From the NCBI RefSeq assembly GCF_036541405.1, contig NZ_JAZHFS010000016.1, forward strand, positions 1 through 64,000: a stretch of DNA of 64,000 nucleotides, in the 5' to 3' direction. This stretch comes from Clostridium_AD frigoriphilum. Lineage in GTDB: Bacteria; Bacillota; Clostridia; Clostridiales; Clostridiaceae. This document shows, in pieces, positions 26,427 to 35,919 of the stretch; within the stretch, counting starts at the first letter, position 1, and every line of letters starts with the position of its first letter. Under the pieces are notes generated by a model. That model worked only from the letters and a program-made list of their open reading frames with translations, did no database searches and was not told the DNA's origin. The position numbers and the translations under genes were made by a program.

Positions 26427-28430
26427 TTATATATTTTCTTCTACAATAATTAAATTCCAAGGTTCTAGCAACACTTCTTCACCTTTTATTATAGTCTTAT
26501 TTTTAGTTAATTCAGTTCCTTCATTATGCATATACTTAATTGTTTGTTTTTGGGCAGAATAATTAAAATAATATACAACCTTTTTATTCTCTAAGTTATA
26601 TCCAGATTTAATTATAATAGGGAAATTGTATTCCTGTTCTTGCCCAAATTGATTAGAATCCTTTAAAACACCTATTAAAACCTCTTTTAACACTGCTTTA
26701 CTTGTAAAACAACCAATATAAGTTGCAGTTCCTGTGCCATAAGAATTTTTAGTTATTGCAGAATACCCCCCCCAATTTGGATGATCATAATATGCAATTG
26801 TTTCTGCTGTAGTAGGTTTTAGTAATTCCATCCAGTGAGATACTTTATTGTCCTCTATTGACACGTTAAAATCATGCCCTTTTAAATAAACATTATTTGG
26901 TTTCGTAAACTGATTATAAGTAATTCCAAGACATTTATTTATTATATTAGGTTGATCATTATAACTAACTTTTACATTTTCATTTGTAAATGCACTTTTA
27001 AATGTAACAACCATATTCCCACCATTTTCAACATAAGTGTTTAATCTTTCAAGTAAATTATCAGGTACGCAATATAATGCTGGAACCATAATCAACTTAT
27101 ACTTTTCTATATTACAAGAATCGGAATTAATAAAGTCACATCCTACATTCATTTTATATAATTCATCATACATCCAACGTACAACATCATTGTAGTTAAA
27201 ATCTAATGTCATGCTGAACCATTCAATAGCCGTTAACGCTTCATTGCTTACAAGAATAGCAACATCGTTTTTCTTCTGTAAACTTACAAGTTTATCACCA
27301 AATTTATTAAACTCATATCCAATAATTTTAGCTTCATTATAAGTAGGGTTTTCTTTGAAATCATGGCTCAAAAGGCCTTTCCAATAGGTTTCAAAGGAAT
27401 TATGAATAGAATGCCAATGCCAATACATAACAGAATTTGCACCAGAAGCTATATGGCTAAATGCCTGCAACCTAAGCTGACCATCATAAGGTAACCAGTC
27501 TTCAAATCCTTGTGCTTGAGTTTCTAGGACAAGGTAATTATCACTTTTAAGAGATCTTGTCATATCTCCACCAAATGAAATTTCGCTACCTGTTAAAAGA
27601 TCTTGAGTTGGATGATAAATATCCACGCCTGCTATTGTTAAGCACTTTGCCGCCTCAAAATGATTTACTTTAGGTTGAACTCCAAATGAATATCCTCTCC
27701 ATTCAAAATCAAAGTTTTGAGTTACAAATTGATTTTCTTTTTTATATTCATTTACAATATCCGCTTGCCAACTTAAAAATTTATTTACAAGAGTCCTCTG
27801 GAATTTTTCAAATTCTGCTCCAAGACTTCCATTTATAGTTCCAAGGACATTCGGAAAGTCTTCCCATGAATTAATTCTATTGCTCCAATAAGATAAACCA
27901 AATTCATCATTCAAGTCATTTATATTGGGAAACTTATTTCTTAAATATTTAATAAATGAAAGTTGTACATTTACCCCTGATGTATCATAATGCTTAGTTT
28001 CGTTATCAAGTTGGAATCCTATAACGCATTTCCTCTTGCTTACTCTTTCCATGATCTTTCGAATAATCCTCTCTGCATAAAATAAGTAAGTAGGATTCGT
28101 AATATCCATGTTTTGTCTTGCGCCATAAATGCCTTGTCCTTTCTTTGTGACTGCTAGAACCGATGGACATTCTTTTACAAGCCATGTAGGGATTGCATAT
28201 GTAGGTGTTCCAATAATAACACTTATTTTCGCTTCCTCCATAACATCGATAACTCTATCTATATGTTTAAAATCAAACACTCCATTTTGTGGTTCAACAC
28301 TGCTCCATGTTGATTCAGCAATCCGTACAACATTAACAGCTGCCTCCTTCATCATTTTAACATCTTCATTTAGTCTATCACACGGCATATATTCATCATA
28401 ATAAGCAACTCCAAAAAGTAATTTTTTCAT
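26427..28430 (-). CDS. Beta-galactosidase, glycoside hydrolase family 42
   Basis: A 667-residue GH42 enzyme. Its TIM barrel opens with L-L-F-G-V-A-Y-Y-D-E-Y. The acid/base is in F-Q-L-D-N-E144 and the nucleophile in V-L-E303-T-Q-A-Q-G. A trimerisation/GATase-like domain (~385-600) and small C-terminal beta domain complete the family plan. There is no signal peptide. Neighbouring GH3, GH30 and GPH transporter genes make imported beta-linked oligosaccharides the likely substrates; galactoside specificity is the family default, not shown. It is the first gene of its operon, divergent from the AraC regulator. Confidence 0.92.
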   Translation of the reverse strand: MKKLLFGVAYYDEYMPCDRLNEDVKMMKEAAVNVVRIAESTWSSVEPQNGVFDFKHIDRVIDVMEEAKISVIIGTPTYAIPTWLVKECPSVLAVTKKGQGIYGARQNMDITNPTYLFYAERIIRKIMERVSKRKCVIGFQLDNETKHYDTSGVNVQLSFIKYLRNKFPNINDLNDEFGLSYWSNRINSWEDFPNVLGTINGSLGAEFEKFQRTLVNKFLSWQADIVNEYKKENQFVTQNFDFEWRGYSFGVQPKVNHFEAAKCLTIAGVDIYHPTQDLLTGSEISFGGDMTRSLKSDNYLVLETQAQGFEDWLPYDGQLRLQAFSHIASGANSVMYWHWHSIHNSFETYWKGLLSHDFKENPTYNEAKIIGYEFNKFGDKLVSLQKKNDVAILVSNEALTAIEWFSMTLDFNYNDVVRWMYDELYKMNVGCDFINSDSCNIEKYKLIMVPALYCVPDNLLERLNTYVENGGNMVVTFKSAFTNENVKVSYNDQPNIINKCLGITYNQFTKPNNVYLKGHDFNVSIEDNKVSHWMELLKPTTAETIAYYDHPNWGGYSAITKNSYGTGTATYIGCFTSKAVLKEVLIGVLKDSNQFGQEQEYNFPIIIKSGYNLENKKVVYYFNYSAQKQTIKYMHNEGTELTKNKTIIKGEEVLLEPWNLIIVEENI

Positions 28431-28665
28431 GATTCCACGTCCTTTCTTTTAGTAATATTTAAATAGTTCTTATTATATAGTTGCATTGATTTTTTTAATA
28501 TAATATACTTTAATTAAACCTTTTCAGCAATGCATTAATTATATCAATTTTATAATAACTAAATCAGTGATTTTATTGACCTAATTAAGGTTGTTTTTTG
28601 TTTATTATTTAAAATAACTAATAAATAATGTAATTATTGAAATTTTAGAAGTTGTAGGAGGTTCT

Positions 28666-29535
28666 ATGGAATTTAAACATGAATTAGTTAAATCAAATGA
28701 GGATATTAGTGTTATGTTTCTTAACATGACTGACGCTGCTAGAATTATACCTAAACATTGGCATAATCATATGGAGATTATATATATTTTGGATGGTTAT
28801 CTTAAAGTCGATATAAACAATTCTTCATTTCTAGTTGAAAAAAATGAACTAATAGTAATAAGCCCTAGAGATATTCATTCCACAACTCATAAAGATAGCA
28901 ATACATCTATACTTTTACAAATTCCTTATGAAATTTTAGAAAATAGTATTTATAATTTTCATAATATTCATTTCGAATGTAATCCTTCTATGGAAGACTC
29001 TAAAAAAGTCATCTATCAAAAAGACATAAAATTTTTATTAAAATCTTTCGCAGAGATTTATCAAAATCAACCTCTTGGTTATAAACTTAAAGTTAATAGT
29101 TTAATTTTTGACTTACTATTTATTTTAGTTAATCAATTTAGTATTTATTTACCAGAATTAAAAATACAAAAAACAGATCGTTATTTAGAAAGATTATCTT
29201 TAATTACGAAATATGTAAAAGAAAATTATAAAGAATGTATAAGTTTAGAAACCATCTCATCTAAGGCTGGATTAAATTCTGAATATTTTTCGAGATTTTT
29301 TAAAAAATATATGGGAACAACCTTTTTAAAATATTTAAATAGTGTACGACTCGAGCACTTTTACGTTGACTTAAACAACTCTGATTACAGTATCTCTGAA
29401 CTTATTGAAAGAAATGGTTTCACAAACTACAAAATATTCATGAAAATATACAAAGATACTTATGGTTGTACTCCAGGTGAAACTCGAAAACTAGCAATAA
29501 AATCCACTATAAAAAATTCTACTCATAAATCATAA
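28666..29535 (+). CDS. AraC-family regulator of the glycosidase locus
   Basis: A 289-residue regulator. An N-terminal cupin sensor (H-W-H-N-H-M-E-I-I-Y-I, ~30-90) is followed by a C-terminal double HTH (~185-285: I-S-L-E-T-I-S-S-K-A-G-L-N-S-E-Y-F-S-R-F-F-K … G-F-T-N-Y-K-I-F-M-K-I-Y-K … G-C-T-P-G-E-T-R). It is transcribed divergently from GH42-GH3, with a 235-base shared intergenic region, and probably controls that operon and perhaps the transporter and GH30 genes. GTAGGAGG site, 6 bases. Confidence 0.88.
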   Translation: MEFKHELVKSNEDISVMFLNMTDAARIIPKHWHNHMEIIYILDGYLKVDINNSSFLVEKNELIVISPRDIHSTTHKDSNTSILLQIPYEILENSIYNFHNIHFECNPSMEDSKKVIYQKDIKFLLKSFAEIYQNQPLGYKLKVNSLIFDLLFILVNQFSIYLPELKIQKTDRYLERLSLITKYVKENYKECISLETISSKAGLNSEYFSRFFKKYMGTTFLKYLNSVRLEHFYVDLNNSDYSISELIERNGFTNYKIFMKIYKDTYGCTPGETRKLAIKSTIKNSTHKS

Positions 29536-29582
29536 AAACAAGGCACTTTCAAACCATGTTATGGTGCCTTGCTTGTTTTTTA
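29534..29582. terminator. Bidirectional terminator between araC-type regulator and transporter
   Basis: Stem AAGGCAC/GTGCCTT extended by AAAACA/TGTTTT-type pairs (one mismatch), with a T-run on each strand, serving two convergent genes. Confidence 0.8.
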
Positions 29583-30971
29583 TTAAATATAATTCGTAGC
29601 ATTTCTGCTTTTTAATTCTTTTAATATACTTGGGTATTCTTTATCTAATTTATACCCAAATAATATTGCTATTGTAACAATTGTTAATATAAGTGGTATA
29701 TATATATAAGCCGCTTTTACTGCAGTTATTGCTGAAGCTGTTTGAGTTGATGCCCCTCCTGCGTAACCTCCTATTGCGAGTATCCATCCAAATATCGCTG
29801 CACTTAATCCATTACCTACCTTTTGTCCAAAACTTGATGCACTATTTATTAAACCCTCTGTTCTTATTCCAGATTTCCACTCGCCATACTCAATAGTATC
29901 AGATACCATTGCAAACATTGAAGCCGCCATTCCTGCACCACCAAGACCTCTAATTATATTACCAATAAGCACAAACTTGAAATTATTTCCTCCTATCATG
30001 ATAATTATGTATGCTACTACAGTTATAACACATCCGCCAATCAAAACATTTCTTTTTCCGTGTTTCTTTACGAATTTCGCCACTATAAACATAGCAATTA
30101 TTTGTGATATAGTCATCGCCATTGCTAATTGACTAACATATCCTTGATTTCCTAATACTAATTTAGCAAAATAAATAGTAGCTGCACCGTTTATACCCGC
30201 AGAAATATATATTAATACTAGTGTCAATGTGATTATTATCCAATATTTGTTTTTAATTAATGCTTTAAATCCAACCCTTATTGGCACATTTTTCTTTGGT
30301 TCATTTGAAATAACATCACCTGTTCTTTCTCTTGTTCCTAAAAACGTTATCATAAAAAATACAATCGATATCATACCAAACAAAATAAATGTGTAAGTCC
30401 ATGCTCTTGCATCATTTCCAAAAAACTTTACAACTGGTAATGTACATGTTGTTATAAACAAGGTTCCTACAGTCGCAAGTAACATCCTAAATATATTTAA
30501 TACCGAACGTTCATATTGGTCCTGAGTAATAAGTGCATTTAAAGTTGCGTATGGTAAATTTATTGCTGTAAATATTATAGTAAATACTAGATTATAACTT
30601 ATAAATATATATATAAGTTTAGCTGTTTCTCCAAAACTAGTAGGAACTGAAAATAGTAATGCAGCTCCTATAGCATATGGTATCATCATTCTTAGTATCC
30701 ATGGCCTTGCCTTTCCATATGGCGATTTTGTTCTATCAATTATAACCCCCATTATCAAATCACTTATCCCATCTAATAAACGTGAAACTAACATTATTGT
30801 ACCTACAGCCCCTGCACTTACGCCAATAACATCTGTATAGTAAAACAACAAAAACATTGACATTGCAGAGTATATTATATTACTTGCTAAATCACCACAC
30901 CCAAAAGCCAATCTTTCTTTAACACCTACAACTGGATTCGCATTTATATTAGTGAAATTTTTAAATAACAT
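29583..30971 (-). CDS. GPH-family (MFS) sugar:cation symporter
   Basis: A 462-residue transporter with 12 hydrophobic segments. The N-terminus (E-R-L-A-F-G-C-G-D-L-A-S-N), D-x2-M-G-V-I-I-D-R-T-K-S-P-Y-G-K-A-R-P-W between TM2 and TM4, and D-T-I-E-Y-G-E-W-K-S-G-I-R-T-E-G are signatures of the glycoside-pentoside-hexuronide family. It probably imports beta-linked oligosaccharides or glucosides for the GH3/GH42/GH30 enzymes. It lies 84 bases after the GH30 gene on the same strand, so the two are likely co-transcribed. Confidence 0.92.
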   Translation of the reverse strand: MLFKNFTNINANPVVGVKERLAFGCGDLASNIIYSAMSMFLLFYYTDVIGVSAGAVGTIMLVSRLLDGISDLIMGVIIDRTKSPYGKARPWILRMMIPYAIGAALLFSVPTSFGETAKLIYIFISYNLVFTIIFTAINLPYATLNALITQDQYERSVLNIFRMLLATVGTLFITTCTLPVVKFFGNDARAWTYTFILFGMISIVFFMITFLGTRERTGDVISNEPKKNVPIRVGFKALIKNKYWIIITLTLVLIYISAGINGAATIYFAKLVLGNQGYVSQLAMAMTISQIIAMFIVAKFVKKHGKRNVLIGGCVITVVAYIIIMIGGNNFKFVLIGNIIRGLGGAGMAASMFAMVSDTIEYGEWKSGIRTEGLINSASSFGQKVGNGLSAAIFGWILAIGGYAGGASTQTASAITAVKAAYIYIPLILTIVTIAILFGYKLDKEYPSILKELKSRNATNYI

Positions 30972-31055
30972 TTTAATTCCTCCCCCAATTACTACTTTAT
31001 TCGTTCCAAGTCTAGATTTAATAAAGAATTAGCATCCAAAATTTATTGTATATAA

Positions 31056-32390
31056 TTAAGCTTGCACATAAAATGTGTTTATAGAATGCTTATTTATAAC
31101 GGTCGAAAAAGTAATTCCCTTATGTTTGAATGTAAATTCACGGTCATTATCCATAGCATTGCCAACGATAACTACAATATCACCATTAGGATTTTCAAAT
31201 ACAAGAGAATTTGAAGTCCAATGACCTTTAGTTACTATTTTTTTTGCACCTTGTTTTACAAAATGTGAAAAATGTTTCATAACATAAAATTCAGGCTCAT
31301 ATACAACTTCTTTAGTTTCTTCGTCTATTGTAATCATCGAATTTTGTTCCCATCCCCAAGTGCTTACTCCGCCTTTGGGTAGTACCATGTTCCAATATGC
31401 ATAACTTTCAACATTATGTTGAAGATAATGCCAAAATAGTCCAAAAACATATTCCGCATGCTCCCATGTATTTTTTCCATCACCACATTCATTTTCGGTT
31501 TGCATAAGTCTTATTTCAGGATAACTTAATTCGACTTGCTCAATTACATGTTTACCACCCCATTGAAATCCTGCTCCACTTATATACTTCCTTGCATCTT
31601 TATCAGACAATATGGTATTGATACATTGATCATAAAACTGAGAAAATGGAGCCCCTCCTTCAAGCATAAAATCTACAAATGGGCCATTAATTGTACCAAG
31701 CCATATTTCAGTGTCGATGCCCTTCTCTTTAAATATTGGTCCAAGATAATTTTTTATAAAATCTCGCATTTCTTTTCCTGTCCACATACAAGACGGAAAT
31801 TTTTGATCTGCATGAGGTTCGTTTTGTATGTGAATTTGTTCAATAACTACTCCTTCTTTTTTGTATTCTTCTATATATTTAATAAAATAATTTGCATAAC
31901 TTTGCAAATTTTCATCTTCAAAAATTAACGTTCCAAAATTATAAGCCTTCTTTGTTTTCATCCATGTTGGTGGACTCCAAGGTGACGCAAAAAATGATAT
32001 ATCAGAATTACGGTTTATTGCCTCTTTAACAAATGGTAACAAATATTCTTTATCTCGTTTTATAGTGAAATCTTTTAACTCACAATCTCCACTAGTTTCA
32101 TCATAGCTATGCCATTCTAAAGCATAATCACTAGCTCCCATTGGTAAACGTCCAATATTAAAATTACACCCTTTTTGCGAAAATAATGAATCTAAAATTG
32201 ATTTGCGTTTATCTTCATCTATTTGATTTAATATATCCCAACTGATTTCATTAAAACATGCACCAAAGCCTTTAATTGTTTGCTTTATTTGAGGTGTTGT
32301 TTCTAAAGTATCCTCATATTGTATATTGTTTAACTCACCTTCTTGCCAATAAACCTTATCAATGCTATATATGTGTTTAACTTTACTCAT
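31056..32390 (-). CDS. Glycoside hydrolase family 30 (beta-1,6-glucanase/glucosylceramidase-like)
   Basis: A 444-residue enzyme without signal peptide. A (beta/alpha)8 core with G-F-G-A-C-F-N-E near the N-terminus, F-F-A-S-P-W-S-P-P-T-W-M-K-T, acid/base in I-Q-N-E191-P-H-A and nucleophile in M-Q-T-E299-N-E-C-G is followed by a C-terminal beta-sandwich (N-S-L-V-F-E-N-P-N-G-D-I-V-V-I-V). GH30 enzymes cleave beta-1,6-glucans, glucosylceramide or xylans; the motifs resemble the glucosyl branch. A cytoplasmic location implies action on imported short substrates. A candidate cre site lies 47 bases upstream. Confidence 0.9.
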   Translation of the reverse strand: MSKVKHIYSIDKVYWQEGELNNIQYEDTLETTPQIKQTIKGFGACFNEISWDILNQIDEDKRKSILDSLFSQKGCNFNIGRLPMGASDYALEWHSYDETSGDCELKDFTIKRDKEYLLPFVKEAINRNSDISFFASPWSPPTWMKTKKAYNFGTLIFEDENLQSYANYFIKYIEEYKKEGVVIEQIHIQNEPHADQKFPSCMWTGKEMRDFIKNYLGPIFKEKGIDTEIWLGTINGPFVDFMLEGGAPFSQFYDQCINTILSDKDARKYISGAGFQWGGKHVIEQVELSYPEIRLMQTENECGDGKNTWEHAEYVFGLFWHYLQHNVESYAYWNMVLPKGGVSTWGWEQNSMITIDEETKEVVYEPEFYVMKHFSHFVKQGAKKIVTKGHWTSNSLVFENPNGDIVVIVGNAMDNDREFTFKHKGITFSTVINKHSINTFYVQA

Positions 32391-32436
32391 CTAATTTCCT
32401 CCTTGTATAATATCTTCTACAATTATTATTTTAACA

Positions 32437-32452
32437 AATAAAACGTTTTCAT
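32437..32452 (-). promoter_or_regulatory. Candidate CcpA (cre) site upstream of GH30 gene
   Basis: Minus strand ATGAAAACGTTTTATT matches the cre consensus WTGNAARCGNWWWCAW at 14 of 16 positions; the missing pair is the 3' CA. Its position before a sugar-hydrolase gene suits catabolite repression. Confidence 0.45.
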
Positions 32453-32610
32453 TTAAGTGCATTTATTGACACAAATATAGTATGTTTTTGACTTTATACT
32501 ATTTTTTCTTCATTCGTAATATCCTTTGTAAAATGATTATATTTTTCTACTTTCTCTCTACGGTTAATAGATTTACGAAAAAAAATATAATTTACCATTT
32601 ATTAAGAATA

Positions 32611-32639
32611 TTGATAATAGCTATTAATTAGTATATAAT
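32611..32639 (+). promoter_or_regulatory. Promoter of the lactate dehydrogenase-like gene
   Basis: TTGATA, 17 bases, TATAAT, about 38 bases before the start codon. No Rex dyad (TTGTTAA-N4-TTAACAA) was recognised. Confidence 0.65.
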
Positions 32640-32676
32640 ATTTATATACTATTAACTAAAGAAGGGACGTTTTTAT

Positions 32677-33624
32677 ATGAGAACAAAAGGAAATAAAATT
32701 TCTATAATTGGAGCAGGTTTTGTAGGTTCTACTACAGCTTTCGCTCTAATGACTAGTGGACTTGCATCTGAAATTGTAATTGTAGATATAAATAAGGATA
32801 AAGCTGAAGGCGAGGCGATGGATTTATCCCATGGTGCTTCTTTCGTAAAACCTATAGATATAACTTCCGGAGAATATGATGATACAAAAGATTCAGATAT
32901 AGTAATTATTACAGCAGGAATTAGTTTGAAACCAGGAGAAACAAGACTTAATTGTATAGCGAATAATTTTAAAGTATTCCAAAGTATAATTCCAGAGGTT
33001 GTAAAATACAGCCCTGATTCTATATTAGTAATAGTATCAAACCCTGTGGATATATTAACTTATATAGCCTATAAGCTTTCAGGATTTCCAAGTAATAGAG
33101 TAATTGGATCAGGTACCGTTCTCGATACTTCCAGACTTAAATATCTTCTTAGTCAGCGTTTTGAAGTTGACGCTAGAAATATTCATACCTATATAATGGG
33201 TGAGCATGGCGATTCAGAAATAGCTACTTGGAGTTTAACTAGTATTGCAGGTATGAATATTGATGAGTACTGTACTATTAGTTCTAAAACATGTAATGAT
33301 GATATGAAGTCTACTATACACAATGATGTAAAAAGAGCAGGATATAAAGTCCTTGAAAAAAAAGGTGCAACTTATTATGCTGTCGCTCTAGCTGTAAAAA
33401 GGATAGTTGAGGCAATATTAAGTAATGAAAACTCTATTCTTACAGTGTCCTCTCTACTAAAAGGTGAATATGAAATAGAGGACGTTTATATGGGAGTTCC
33501 AACAATTCTAGGTAGAGAAGGAGTAAAGAAAATATTACAAGTTAACCTCAATGAAGATGAAAACAATCAACTTGTCGAATCTGCCAAGGTACTAAAAGCA
33601 ATTATAAAAGAATCAAAAATATAA
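32677..33624 (+). CDS. ldh: L-lactate dehydrogenase-like 2-hydroxyacid dehydrogenase
   Basis: A 315-residue NAD-dependent LDH/MDH-family enzyme. NAD loop I-G-A-G-F-V-G-S-T, substrate-binding D-T-S-R and catalytic G-E-H-G-D-S-E are intact. The residue immediately before K-P-G-E-T-R, which sets substrate choice (Gln in LDH, Arg in MDH), is Leu84. That could shift preference towards larger or branched 2-keto acids; pyruvate reduction is still possible. Monocistronic, with its own promoter and a strong terminator. AAGGGACG is 6 bases upstream of the ATG. Confidence 0.88.
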   Translation: MRTKGNKISIIGAGFVGSTTAFALMTSGLASEIVIVDINKDKAEGEAMDLSHGASFVKPIDITSGEYDDTKDSDIVIITAGISLKPGETRLNCIANNFKVFQSIIPEVVKYSPDSILVIVSNPVDILTYIAYKLSGFPSNRVIGSGTVLDTSRLKYLLSQRFEVDARNIHTYIMGEHGDSEIATWSLTSIAGMNIDEYCTISSKTCNDDMKSTIHNDVKRAGYKVLEKKGATYYAVALAVKRIVEAILSNENSILTVSSLLKGEYEIEDVYMGVPTILGREGVKKILQVNLNEDENNQLVESAKVLKAIIKESKI

Positions 33625-33669
33625 TTACTATACTCTACTTAGTTCACAATTAAATATTTGTATATATGT

Positions 33670-33722
33670 AAATGAGGTGTCTCAAAATGATTAAAAGATC
33701 ATTTTGAGACACCTCATTTTAC
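33670..33722. terminator. Strong bidirectional terminator
   Basis: A 22-bp perfect stem (AAATGAGGTGTCTCAAAATGAT and complement) with a 6-base loop between the convergent ldh and CoA-transferase genes. Confidence 0.9.
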
Positions 33723-33772
33723 AGTTTGGATTATTTAACTTGCTTATCTGTTATATTATCTCTTCTTTACAT

Positions 33773-34432
33773 CTATAACTTATATACTGTTACCTTATCA
33801 GAAACTGTAAAATCAGCCTCTGTAATGCTCCGAATATCTTCAACAGTTAGGCCTTCAAATATTTCAGTAAGTACAAGCCCAGTAGGCGTCACTTCGAATA
33901 CTGCTTTTTCAGTAACGATAATATCAACTACTCCCTTGCCTGTAATTGGAAGAAGACATTTTTTTAATATCTTAGATCCACTCTTACTAGAATGCTTTAA
34001 TGTAGCAATAACTTTGCGAGCTCCATTTACTAAATCCATCGCACCACCCATACCTGGTGCAAATTTCCCTGGAGCAAGTGGCATCGCCCAGTTGGCAATA
34101 TTGCCTTCTTGGTCTACTTCAAGTGCTCCGAGTACTGTGGCGTCAACATGCCCTCCACGAATAATACAAAATGATGTAGCCAAATCAAAAACTGCAGCTC
34201 CGGGTAATAAGCTAATCGGTTGACCACCAGAGTTTGCAACATCCGGATCTTCCTTTCCGAGTTTTGGCGTAGGACCAAACATTAAGCAACCATTTTCTGA
34301 TTGTAATATTACTTCCACACCTTCCTCTAAATAATTGGCAACTGCTGTAGGCATTCCAAACCCTAAATTCACCACTTGATCATTACTTAGTTCCTTAGCT
34401 GCCCTGCGAGCAATTATTTCTCTTGCTTCCAT
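33773..34432 (-). CDS. ctfB: CoA transferase subunit B (CtfB/AtoA/ScoB type)
   Basis: A 219-residue beta subunit of a 3-oxoacid/short-chain CoA transferase. The catalytic Glu is in Q-S-E-N-G, with V-N-L-G-F-G-M-P-T near the N-terminus and R-G-G-H-V-D-A-T-V-L-G-A-L-E-V-D downstream. It resembles clostridial acetoacetate:butyrate/acetate CoA transferase, used for acid re-assimilation or acetoacetate use. No adc, bdh or thiolase gene adjoins it, so the exact acyl donor is uncertain. It follows subunit A by 34 bases. Confidence 0.88.
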   Translation of the reverse strand: MEAREIIARRAAKELSNDQVVNLGFGMPTAVANYLEEGVEVILQSENGCLMFGPTPKLGKEDPDVANSGGQPISLLPGAAVFDLATSFCIIRGGHVDATVLGALEVDQEGNIANWAMPLAPGKFAPGMGGAMDLVNGARKVIATLKHSSKSGSKILKKCLLPITGKGVVDIIVTEKAVFEVTPTGLVLTEIFEGLTVEDIRSITEADFTVSDKVTVYKL

Positions 34433-34466
34433 ATTTAATTACCTCCTTTGATTTATAAATAATCAA

Positions 34467-35183
34467 TTATTTTAGTTGATTAGAACTAACCCACAAATCG
34501 GTATATACTTGTTTATGCTCATCAAATGAATATCCTTGTACAACAGCCTGTACAAATACGCTTGGTGTACCTACGCATTCAGGTTCAATACCACCAACAT
34601 CAACTATTTCATTCACTTCTGCTACTGTATAATCTGCACCCATTGCCATAATTGGATTTGTATTAATGGCTAAGCCACGATATTGTATATTTCCTAATCT
34701 ATCTCCTTTATAACCTTTAATAAATGCAAAATCAGCCTTCAGTGGCAATTCAATTAAATACATTTTACCCTCTATTATAAGTTTTTGTTTACCTTCCTCA
34801 ACTAAAGTACCTACACCTGTGGGTGTAAGTACTCCACCTAATCCAGAACCAGCTGCCCTAATTTTTTCAACAAGACTACCCATTGGAAAGTATTCAATTT
34901 CAATATCTCCGTTCTTAAATTGTTCAAGCGCAAGCTGACATGTAGCAGAATGAGCAGTAATTAATTTTTTAACTTGCTTGTTTTTGTAAAGCCTCGCAAT
35001 ATCAAAATCTTGACCAGGATAAGCATTAACTATTGATATTATAGTTAAATCCTTAACACCTTTTTCTACCAATTTGTCAATTGCTTTAAGTGGTGCTCCC
35101 ACCCCTAGAAAGCCACCAAACATAATTGTCGCTCCATCGTGAACCTTTTCCATCACTTCATCTAAACCCATAACTTTATTCAT
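34467..35183 (-). CDS. ctfA: CoA transferase subunit A (CtfA/AtoD/ScoA type)
   Basis: A 238-residue alpha subunit. It has the CoA-binding G-G-F-L-G-V-G-A-P region and the family pattern E-Y-F-P-M-G-S-L-V-E-K-I-R-A-A-G-S-G-L-G-G-V. I start it at the ATG (35183) after AAAGGGG; an ATG 6 codons upstream overlaps the ribosome site. First gene of the ctfAB operon; the upstream region holds repeated GTATAC boxes that may be operators. Confidence 0.88.
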   Translation of the reverse strand: MNKVMGLDEVMEKVHDGATIMFGGFLGVGAPLKAIDKLVEKGVKDLTIISIVNAYPGQDFDIARLYKNKQVKKLITAHSATCQLALEQFKNGDIEIEYFPMGSLVEKIRAAGSGLGGVLTPTGVGTLVEEGKQKLIIEGKMYLIELPLKADFAFIKGYKGDRLGNIQYRGLAINTNPIMAMGADYTVAEVNEIVDVGGIEPECVGTPSVFVQAVVQGYSFDEHKQVYTDLWVSSNQLK

Positions 35184-35280
35184 GAAATTATCCCCTTTCA
35201 CTAATAGTTTGTTATATAAACTTACACTTTTCTAATGCGTTTTACTTCATCAACCATACTTGGAAATATTACTCTTAAAT

Positions 35281-35326
35281 GTATACTTAAACCGTATAGT
35301 TTCATTGTATACCTAAAAGGTGTACA
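35281..35326 (-). promoter_or_regulatory. Repeated GTATAC boxes upstream of ctfAB
   Basis: Two GTATAC boxes, each preceded on the minus strand by TTTA(A/G), lie 26 bases apart (35281 and 35307), with related ATACGG and TGTACA elements nearby. The helical spacing suits a cooperative repressor or activator. Regulator unknown. Confidence 0.3.
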
Positions 35327-35358
35327 TTACAACCTTACTTCAAAATATTATTTTATAT

Positions 35359-35919
35359 CTATTTGTCGCCATTTATCACTACTTCTATTTCTCCTGTTTC
35401 TGGATTCATAATGAGACCATGTACTTTTATATTTTCTGGAAATAGAGGATGACTTTTTATCATACTCACACTTTCTTTTATAGAGACTTCAACTGATTCA
35501 AATCCATGAAGCCAACTCTCAACATTAATTCCTCCATTGTACAATGTTAACAATGTTTCTTTTTTTATGCCCATCTCCATCATTTTAATAACAAGATCTG
35601 TTGTATCTAAATTACTCATTCCACAACCGTGGTGCCCTACTACAAAAACATCTTCCACTCCAAACTCATATACTGCAACCAATATACTTCTCATTACACC
35701 ACCAAAATGGTGCATAACAGTTGCTCCTGCATCTTTAATTATTTTTGCATCACCATTCTTTATATTCATAGCTTTTGGTAATAATTCTGTTAATCTAGTA
35801 TCCATACAAGATAATATCACCATTTTCTTTTTCGGTATTTTAGTTGTTACATATTTCTCATATTCTTTATTATTTATAAAATTTTTATTATGCTCCATTA
35901 TTTTTTCTAATTTACTCAT
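35359..35919 (-). CDS. Beta-class carbonic anhydrase
   Basis: A 186-residue zinc enzyme interconverting CO2 and bicarbonate in the cytoplasm. The zinc ligands are in S-C-M-D-T-R (Cys, with the Asp/Arg dyad) and G-H-H-G-C-G-M (His, Cys). It may supply bicarbonate to carboxylases. It stands alone, in an AT-rich region; a cre-like half site (ATGAAAACGTT) is on the minus strand near 36065-36076. Confidence 0.92.
   Translation of the reverse strand: MSKLEKIMEHNKNFINNKEYEKYVTTKIPKKKMVILSCMDTRLTELLPKAMNIKNGDAKIIKDAGATVMHHFGGVMRSILVAVYEFGVEDVFVVGHHGCGMSNLDTTDLVIKMMEMGIKKETLLTLYNGGINVESWLHGFESVEVSIKESVSMIKSHPLFPENIKVHGLIMNPETGEIEVVINGDK

Noticed and set aside
33726..34223. 165-codon plus-strand ORF opposite ctfB
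   Set aside because: Antisense to a clear CoA transferase gene and begins in a terminator flank.
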